Below are positions 56,493-64,000 of a stretch of 64,000 nucleotides of DNA, one piece after another. Below the pieces are notes generated by a model, which did not search any database, was not told the DNA's origin, and saw nothing but the letters and a program-made list of their open reading frames with translations. The stretch lies in contig CM030360.1 of assembly GCA_017893485.1 (NCBI GenBank), positions 6,808,467-6,872,466 of the forward strand, written 5' to 3'. This DNA is from Hemerocallis citrina. Taxonomy: Eukaryota; Streptophyta; Magnoliopsida; Asparagales; Asphodelaceae. The position numbers and the translations under genes were made by a program. Every line of letters begins with the position of its first letter. Position 1 is the stretch's first letter.

Positions 56493-58273
56493 GGTACGAC
56501 TAGTGGAACGGTGTAATCAAGACAGTTTAATCAAGAAAAATATCAAGGGCAGTAATCATGGTATGAGACGTAAAATGAGTACATGTATCGAGAGTAGTTA
56601 TTATAGAATTATCAAGTGATATAAAATGCATGCTAGCAACCTATTATATCTATGCAAGTTATTATTAGAAGAACAATAATATACTAAGTTCATTAATTAT
56701 GAAAAATAACGGGTTTATATGCAAAAACATAGAGATGAATTTTTAGACAACTTGACATATCTGCATTCAAATTCACTTTTCCGTTGTTACATAAAAGCAA
56801 GTCCGATTCCGTCAGAGATTCTAGAAAGTAGATTCTCTTCCGGTTCCAACGCATATTCACACGATACGTTCTAGAGGCAGCAGCTATGTGTACAAATTTA
56901 TTCTTCGCTGGTTTCGATATTTCGCGCACATTCTGGAACTTCGGAGTGACAATACTAAAACTGCGATATCTCACAATCTATATATCGGATTGAAAAACTG
57001 TAGGATGTTTCAGATATCTAGACTCGAAGGGTTACGATTTTCATGTAGAAAGTTTTTCGATCCAGTGTCGGGAATATGGTCAAATTCTCAGTATGAGAGA
57101 CCAGTTAGTGATCCCGTGCAGGTTCAAAAATTCACAATATGACAGTATTAAAATCGCGATATCTCACAATCTATACATCCGATTGAGAAACCATAAGATG
57201 TTCTGGATTCAGGACTCGATAGGCTACGATTTTCACGTAGAAAATCTTCAATCCAGTATCGGGAATATGGTCGACTTCTTAGTGCAAGGTCTAGAAATTT
57301 TAGAGATAGTAAGGTTGAATATTCGATATTCGATAACACGATTCGAAATGTGTTAACGGTTCACTCTTGAGTTGATATAGCATGAAACAAGTGAGTAGAA
57401 CGGAGTTTGACAATAAAACATGATGATAACTAGACTACTTGCCACGAAAATGCTTGTACGAGAACAAAAAAAGTGTACAAGATATTTGCCTTATAACGCG
57501 ACGATTTCGGTGGTGGTGTTAACCACGGAAAGAAGAAACGACGTCGGCACAACGGCGTTAAGAATTGCAGTAAGACGACAACGAGTGAGCAACGGTAGCA
57601 ATGATGAGTGACAATAACAGCAAGGTGGCGTGGCGTGAGGAGACGGAGTGGGTTCGGGTTGTTCTTCAGGGTTCACGGGGTCGTAGAAGCGGAGTCGTTG
57701 GCTCGTAGGTGGAAGGTAAAGTGGAGTTCGGGTGTTGCTTGAGCTATCGGGTGTGAACAAGGCAGAGAAAGAGAAGGAGAAGTGAAGAATGAGAGGTTGA
57801 TGTGTTATGCATGTGTGTGAGTGCATGCATATATATAGAAAGAAAGGGATAGGAGTGTGCTGCATGTGTATGATTAGGGGTGTAGAAAAATTAGGCATAT
57901 GTGTGGAAAAATGAGAACAAGGAGGAGAAGTCATGGAGTTAGGCGTAGAATGAGAAAAATGAGGGGGAGAGATTGGCATATGCAGAAGTGGAGAAGTAGG
58001 GAGGGAGAAAATGAAACGTAGGGAGGAAGAAAATAAGGTGTAGGAGAACAGAGTTAGGTTAGCTGTTAGATTAGGATTAGGATTAGGATTAATCAAGCTT
58101 AACATTTGTATTTAAACTCCGATTGAAAAAATCACAAAATTATAGAATTGATCAGAAAAATATTCTGGCTTTAGATAAAGAGTCCAAAGAGAAAAATAAA
58201 ACTGATCTGAAAATTGAAGTACAAAAATTCACGTAATAAAATACGTACAACTGGAATAGGGAGTTACATTGAA

Positions 58274-59526
58274 AGTCTTACTTATGCCAAAACCTTCAGG
58301 AAGATCAACGACATAGGTATTATCATTGATTGTATGTAGAATCTTAAATGGGCCTGCAACACGTTTGTTCAAGTTTTTAATGGGTCCAACAGGAAGCCGT
58401 TCCGGATGAATCCGAACCATCATCTCGTCACCAATATCAAAAGTTATAAATTTCCATCTAGTATCTGCTATTAACTTGTAGTTAAAATTATTCTCATTAA
58501 GTTCCTTGAAAATTTCTCTATGCAAGTCATGAATGTTATATGCAAATGTGGGTGCAGACTCTGTGACTTTGTGATGTTCTAACACAGGGGTAAAATCTAT
58601 GGGTTGCCAAGTGATTTGGGAAGGAATGGGTGACTCGGGTATACTCAATGGAGGTAACTGGATAGGCTGAATACAATTGAGAGACTGATCATCCTCTTTT
58701 TCATCAAAGTCATCACTTATATTAGGTTCATAGGTAAACTCATTGTCGGGCTCATCAGCGATGACTGCGATACCCTCTACTATATTGATCCTACTTGGGC
58801 TAGGGCAGTTGCCAGCAACATGGCCATATCCCTTACATATATAGCACTTAGTGAGATGATCAATCTTCGAATAGTCTCTTTCAGTGTTCTTACCCGTGTT
58901 ATCATTTCTAAGTGGATAGGAGTTTGAAGTATGTTTGTTTGGGTAAGACTTGTTAGGGTGCTGAGGAGAAGAGTGCTCAGGTCTAGGGGGATCAGGAAGG
59001 GTCATTCTAGGGGAATAATCTCTCGAATTGCTGGATCTATAATGGGAACTAGCTTTAAGGAAATCCATATCGAGGACTAGGGCATAAGCTGTCGCTAATG
59101 CGTCCACATTTCTATTAACTAGCTCGTTCCTCAGATCGGCTCGTAATCCAGCCCTGAACCTAGAGAGAGTTTGTTCTCCACTCTCTTTACCTAAAGCATT
59201 GTACCGAATAAGGAAGTCATCAAACTTATCAACATATTCTTGTGTGGATTTACTTCCTTGGTAAAGTTGGTTCTATGAATCTAGCAATCGGGTATGGAAC
59301 GATAACGGTACATATCTCTCAGTGGGCTTCTCTTTCATGGTTTCCCAAGTGGCTATGGGTGCTAGGCCTCGGCCTCTGCGGGCATGTTCAAGATTGGTCC
59401 AGTGTTGTTGAGCTTTACCCATCAATTTCATTGTGGCAAATTTAACCTTCAGGGCTTCGCTCATGTCAAACCATACAAAGTAGTGGTCCATGGCACGGAT
59501 CCAATCGAGGTAAGCTTGGGGTTTCA
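58274..59526 (-). pseudogene. Second chromovirus: gag fused in frame to integrase tail
   Basis: The frame holds the gag domain ([20 protein letters not shown]), one amber stop at 59273-59275 where the intact relative has Trp, and the CCHC knuckle CYICKGYGHVAGNC. Soon after NCIQPIQ it jumps directly to the integrase C-terminal region (PIDFTPVLEHHKV, then GDEMMVRIHPERLPVG). Compared with the 37340 element about 2.8 kb of protease, reverse transcriptase, RNase H and integrase core is missing. The frame is kept. It continues at 47499 beyond the inserted LTR. The gag start and 5' LTR are lost at 59526, where Tat sequence begins. Confidence 0.88.
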
Positions 59527-62004
59527 TGTGCGTTCGGGGTCTCATCGGGAAAGTTCCTCGGCTTCATGGTGAGCCAGCGAGGGATCGAAGCAAATCCCGA
59601 GAAGATCAAGGTTATACTGGACATGGCCCCGCCCCGGAACGTCAAGGAGGTGCAGAAGCTTACGGGTCGGCTCGCCGCTATTGGCCGATTCCTGTCAAAG
59701 TCCGGGGAAAAGTGTCTCCCCTTTTTCAAGGCTCTCAGGGGAGCCAAGGGTTTCCAGTGGGGCGAACCGCAACAGATGTCCTTTGAACAGCTGAAAGAAT
59801 ACTTGGTCAATCCTCCCCTGCTCAGCAAGCCCGTTCCGGGGGAACCCCTCTTCATCTACTTAGCCGCCTCCGAGCAGACGCTAAGTGCTGTTTTGGTGAG
59901 AGAGGAAGACCGGGCTCAGAGGCCCATCTACTAAGTGAGCAAGGTGCTTCGGGACGCCGAGCTCCGTTATCCCAAGATAGAAAAGATGGCCTATGCCTTG
60001 GTCATGGCAGCGAGGAAGCTTCGTCCGTACTTTCAGTCCCACTCGGTTGTGGTCCTCACCGACCAACCCTTGAAGCAGGTCCTCCACAAGCCTGAAACCT
60101 TGGGTCGGCTTATGAAGTGGTCCATAGAGCTCAGCCAACACGACATCTCCTACCAGCCTCGGACTGCTATCAAGGCTCAGGCCCTCGCAGACTTCATCGT
60201 CGAGTCTACTATTCCCGAGGTCAGCCACGTCCCGAACGGTCCCCCCATTTGGACAGTCTTCATGGACGGATCGTCCCGCAACGAAGGAAGCAGCGCCGGT
60301 ATCATCCTGAACGGCCCTGACGACTTCATCCTCCAGTATGCCCTCCGCATGAACTTCAGAGCCTCAAACAACAAGGTGGAGTATGAGGCATTAATCGCGG
60401 GCCTCGGACTTGCCCGAAGTGCCGGAGCGCAGTGCCTCCGAGTCCATAGTGACTCTCAGCCGGTTGTGAACCAAGTCTTGGGCGAGTACGAGGCACGAGA
60501 CGATCGGATGGCAAAGTACCTCGCCAATGTCAGAGCCCTCATGAGCCGCTTCGAAGAGGCATTCATCCAACGAGTCCCTCGTGAGGAGAATTCCCAGGCC
60601 GATGCCCTCTCCAAGTTGGCCTCATCCTCCCTCTAAGGTCTCGAGCAGACCGTTTTGATCGAGGTCCTCTCAAGGCTGAGCATAGAAGACGAGACATCCG
60701 GCTCTGTGGAGTCGTTGCCGGTCCTGCTGCAAGATAATTGGATGAAGCCGTTGGTGGAGTTCTTAAGGGACGGACTCCTCCCCGAAGATCCCAAAGAAGC
60801 ACGCCGAGTCAGAACCAGGGCCGAGCGGTATGTCTTGATCGAGGGAATCTTGTACAAGCGCTCCTTCTCCCAGATTGATGGCCGACCGTACCTAAGGTGC
60901 CTCTCCCCAGAACAGGCATATTACGCTTTGCAAGAGCTCCACGAGGGCATTGCCGGAGCACATTTAGGATCTAGGTCCCTGGCTCGAAAAGCCTTGAATT
61001 ATGGATACTTCTGGCCGACTCTCCTCCAAGATGCCGAGCGGCACGTTCGGCAATGCGGCTCCTGTCAGAGACATTCCAATGTTCGTCGCCTCCCTCAAGC
61101 CAACCTTGCCTCCCTATCAAGTCATATCCCCTTCGCAATGTGGGGAATGGATTTACTAGGGCATTTTCCTCCAGCTCCGGGTCAATTCAAGTTCTTAGTC
61201 GTAGCCATCGACTACTTCTTAAAGTGGATTGAGGTCGAGCCCCTCGCCACTATCACCAAGAACAAAGTGCTTCAATTCTTCTGGAAAAGCGTCATCGGTC
61301 GGTTCGGCGTCCCCCGCATCATAGTCACTGACAACGGAGCTCAGTTTACCGGGGCCGCGTTCCGAGCTCTGTGCGAGGACCGTGCCATCCAATAGCGCTT
61401 CTCTTCCATCTCCCACCCTCAGTCGAACGGCCAAGCGGAAAACGCCAATCGGCAGATCCTCACATGTATCAAGAAGAGGCTGGACAAGTGTTCCAAAGGC
61501 CTATGGGTCGACCAGCTCCCCAATGTCCTATGGAATTACCGCACGAACAAGCGGACGCCCATAGGAGAGTCCCCTTTCAACCTCACTTACGGGACCGAGG
61601 CAGTGATACCCCTCGAGGTCGGAATACCTTCCCCTCGCCTCGCAGCCTATAATGAAGAACAGAATGCCAGCGACCTCAGGGCAAACTTAGATCTGGTGGA
61701 CGAGCTGAGGGAAAGAGCGTCAATTCGGCAACAGAATTACCGAAGAAGGGTCGAGTTGGCATACAACAAGAAGGTCCGACCCACCAACCTTAAGCAAGGA
61801 GACTTAGTCTTGAGAAAACTGGCCATATCCTTTCCCAACCAGAAGAGCAAGCTGGCTCCGAACTGGGAAGGGCCCTACAAGATCACAAGGGTAGTTCGGC
61901 CCGGAGCATATCGTCTGGAAGATCTAGAGGGCAGAGAGATTCCGAGGACCTGGAATGTCGACCACCTCCTGAAATACCAAGAAAGCGCCCCGGCGCCTCT
62001 CTAA
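59527..62004 (+). pseudogene. Tat-type pol, 5' truncated, three stops
   Basis: One frame runs from within reverse transcriptase to the end of integrase. It begins at [13 protein letters not shown], then the RT thumb ([12 protein letters not shown]), gypsy RNase H and a second, archaeal-type RNase H (FMDGSSRNEGSSAGIIL, then VEYEALIAGLGLA), the Tat hallmark. Integrase follows with its zinc site (H..H, CGSC), core (MDLLGHFPP, VTDNGAQFTG, HPQSNGQAENANRQ) and tail (LAPNWEGPYKI, TWNVDHLLKY). Stops at 59932-59934 (TAA), 60634-60636 (TAA) and 61393-61395 (TAG) kill it. The RT palm and everything before it are missing. Confidence 0.9.
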
Positions 62005-62177
62005 GTATTGCAGGATATCGAGCCATTCCTCTCCTCTAACTTGTAATCTATTTCATAAGTTGTAATATGTAAAAGCGGTTCGCCGTCGATTATCAATGAA
62101 GAATGCTCTTTCATACTTATAAATTTGTTTACATCTCTCCGCCTCTATCCTTTGTTTTTTATTTTTTCAACCAATGG

Positions 62178-62610
62178 TTCGGAGTCCAATGTCCGGCTCG
62201 ACTTTACCTCCTCGGCTCGCCCCAGGACGAGCCAGAGGTAGATCGCCGTTCGGAACTGCTCCCACAACCGTTGAACTACACCGATGGTTCGGAGTCCAAC
62301 ACTCGGCTCGACTTTACCTCCTCGACTCGCCCCCGGACGAGCCAGAGGTAGATCGCCGTTCGGAACTGCTCCCACAATCGTTGAACTACACCGATGGTTC
62401 GGAGTCCAACACTCGGCTCGATTTTACCTCCTCGGCTCGCCCCCGGACGAGCCAGAGGTAGATCGCCGTTCGGAACTGCTCCCACAACCGTTGAGCTACA
62501 CGATGGTTCCGGAGTCCAACACTTGGTTCAATTCTACTCCCCAAGCTTGCTTCTCGGCTAGCTAGGGGTGGATCACCATTTGGAATTGCTCCCACAACCG
62601 TCGAACACTC
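62178..62610 (+). repeat. Tandem array of 110-bp units in the Tat element
   Basis: Four units start at TTCGGAGTCCAA (62178, 62288, 62398, then 62507 with a small indel). Their ends, GTTCGGAACTGCTCCCACAA, match the 114-bp units at 51316, showing common descent of the two elements' 3' parts. Confidence 0.88.
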
Positions 62611-63210
62611 GCTATGACCGGCGAGTCTCAGCATGGAAAAGAGCTCGGCTCACCCCTCGACTTCGCAAGAAGAGGGAGACCGAAGCACTGTTCGGCACCA
62701 CAATCCGAGCCATCTTATCACGGAGATGAAAGCCCCAAGAAGAAGGGTCAAACCATGCTGTCTCCGATCGGACGCCGAGCAAGTGCCATTCCGACCCTGC
62801 AAACGGAGAAAACTCACTTTCTCCTCAACTCTCATGTAAGATCTCGATCAGACGGTCCAGATCTTACCAACGACGCTAAATGACAAGATAGCATTTTCTT
62901 GGAAACTGAGCCGCCTCGAGATTCGTGCCATCATCCGACGGTCCAGATCTTGTCAGAGTCGATAAACGACAAGATAGCGTTCCGTTAGGAGCTGGTTCGC
63001 CTCGAGATTCTTGCCGACGGCACTATGCACTCGGCTCGGGGACCTCGGCACGGCCAGCACACTTACGAGCAAGACAAATACGCAGAGCAACAAAAGACAT
63101 GCTAGTTATTGAAATTTTATTAATAATCGGGGCATAACACAAAGCAATCCTTCCATGGTTACAAGGCATTAGAAAACAAAAATACAGCGCCGACCCACTA
63201 CACTTGGTTT
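62611..63210 (+). repeat. Shared Tat 3' module, non-coding
   Basis: Bases 62770-63010 match the recurring block at 52920-53220 of the gag-only element. The small frames on both strands follow the repeats and show no motif. Confidence 0.65.
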
Positions 63211-63664
63211 TTAAACAAAAAAATCATCACTGTCCTGCTCGGTCGCCAGTCCATCCACTTCAGCTGATAGCTCCTCTGCCTCCTTCCGAAGCTTCGCCTC
63301 CACGGTCTGCAAGTGATGGATCTCAGAGAGCAAATCGTCCCGCTCGGCTATTACCTTCGACTGGTTGTGCCGAATACACTGGACCCGAAGTGCGTTGCTA
63401 AAAGCGGTCTGCGAATCTTCGTCCTCTCCTACGGGGGTCGCCTCGGTGATCCTACTCTCCAGACGTTGGATCTCGGCGTCTCGTTGGCCGAGGACGGACT
63501 GAAGGTGGGCCCGCTCGCTCTCAGCCCGGCGTAACTCCAGCTCGACGCCATAAAGCCGCTCTCGCGACTTCGTCGAGCGCGACTTCGTCGCCCCTGAAGT
63601 TGCCTCGGTTTCAGCATCATCGTCCGAGCCGTTGGAATCAGTGTATTGGGCTGCCACCACGAGC
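63211..63664 (-). CDS. Antisense ORF of the Tat element, coiled-coil last exon
   Basis: The minus strand encodes about 150 residues ending EQDSDDFFV. After an acidic stretch (DSNGSDDDAETEATSG) lies a long heptad-rich helix (RLYGVELELRRAESERAHLQ, then LGQRDAEIQRLESRI and EAKLRKEAEELSAEVDGL) with no helix breaker over much of its length. A strong splice acceptor, TTCCCTTCTTTTCAG, ends at 63665, so the exon probably starts at 63664 rather than at the upstream ATG 63738. Antisense extra ORFs between integrase and the 3' LTR are known in some Tat elements. I cannot name the protein; earlier exons lie at higher coordinates, possibly beyond the window. Confidence 0.55.
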
Positions 63665-63837
63665 TGAAAAGAAGGGAAAACGAATAGCAAAATTTCAATA
63701 CACTGCCGAAGTCCAACACTTAAGAATTTTCCAAACAAACTTTCAGATTCGTATTCAGATATAATAGCTCTACATACAACAAGACCGACCCCACAATAAA
63801 GTTTTTACAACAGCCAGAAAAAAACATAAAACGATAT

Positions 63838-64000
63838 GATCAGGGCCTCTTCGGAAGGGGAACGCTTCGGTTCAAGGAAACGCGAGGACGACGAGGCCTG
63901 ACCTCCGAGCTCGATTCCAAACCAACGAAGCGTGACCCCCCTTCGCCGCTGACCCTAACTGTGGCGCCGATCGAAGCACCGCTCGACGAGACGGCCACGC
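63838..64000 (-). other. Possible further antisense exon, partial
   Basis: One minus-strand frame is open from the window edge to a stop near 63840 (ending RVSLNRSVPLPKRP). It could be the end of another transcript form of the antisense gene. No domain is visible and the window ends here. Confidence 0.25.

Larger units (their letters stand above)
47500..58268 (-). mobile_element. Solo LTR of the 2.8-kb family (copy C), itself split
   Basis: On the minus strand it starts TGTAACTCCC (58268) and ends GGGGCGTGACA (47500), and is flanked by the exact duplication TTGAA (47495-47499 and 58269-58273). Removing the nested Tat element leaves 2796 bp. There is no coding frame, primer-binding site or polypurine tract, so a solo LTR of a large element is the simplest reading. 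It carries two diverged units of about 190-200 bp (about 56930-57290) and the TTGATTACA minisatellite (48110-48400). Confidence 0.75.

Noticed and set aside
57491..58105. 204-codon minus-strand frame
   Set aside because: It lies inside the 2.8-kb LTR, is low in complexity and is not shared by copies A and B as an open frame.

Overview
The window is nuclear DNA of a flowering plant, probably a eudicot. The host genes have introns with GT..AG borders, and the F-box/FBD and chloroplast-type GNAT genes are plant families. Most of the sequence is plant LTR retrotransposons (chromovirus and Tat-type Ty3/gypsy, a Ty1/copia relic), LINE tails, CACTA ends and small MITEs. I saw no prokaryotic operons, no rRNA and no CRISPR array.

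Only two host genes look intact. One is a four-exon plastid-type GNAT acetyltransferase (9614-11548, +). The other is a three-exon F-box/FBD gene (21543-23674, +). Three further F-box relatives survive as pieces (about 11880-12215, 16500-16718 and 32733-33992). Pieces of other host genes sit in transposon-rich DNA: MMS19-like, RRP5-like and zinc-finger fragments at 6.1-7.55 kb, VAC14 exons at 34.9-35.2 kb, and a HAD-phosphatase piece at 45.0 kb.

Layout. 1-1482: end of an LTR. 1483-2499: copia gag/protease relic (-). 2500-5368: a copy of a 2.8-kb LTR family with a large inverted repeat. 5369-6116: a TRIM-like element. 6117-7550: host-gene fragments. 7863-9613: a duplicated GNAT 5' leader flanking an LTR fragment. 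9614-11548: GNAT. 11.9-12.6 kb: duplicated F-box/LINE segment. 12646-14791: probable solo LTR. 14.8-15.25 kb: CACTA TNP2 relic. 15687-18892: CACTA-like element carrying an F-box fragment. 19.2-20.3 kb: MITE and foldback. 21.4-23.7 kb: F-box gene. 24.4-29.5 kb: LINE tails, hairpin and MITEs. 30-34 kb: repeats, F-box relic and a tRNA-Ile relic. 34.6-45.5 kb: CACTA-type termini and host exons around a full-length chromovirus (37340-44693).

46284-59526 is a second, internally deleted chromovirus on the minus strand. It was split by a 2.8-kb solo LTR (TSD TTGAA), which was itself split by an 8-kb gag-only Tat element (48525-56492, TSD GGTAC). From 59527 to the window end runs a 5'-truncated Tat element with pol, tandem repeats and an antisense coiled-coil ORF.

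I found no clearly new biological system. The most notable items are the three-level nest with target duplications at the two inner levels, the in-frame gag-integrase tail-chromodomain fusion, the chromovirus polyprotein that reads through the polypurine tract into its 3' LTR, the antisense gene of the Tat element, gene-fragment capture by CACTA-like elements, and a 41-bp duplication that gave the F-box gene an upstream ORF ending in TAATG. All assignments come from reading motifs by eye; no database search was run.
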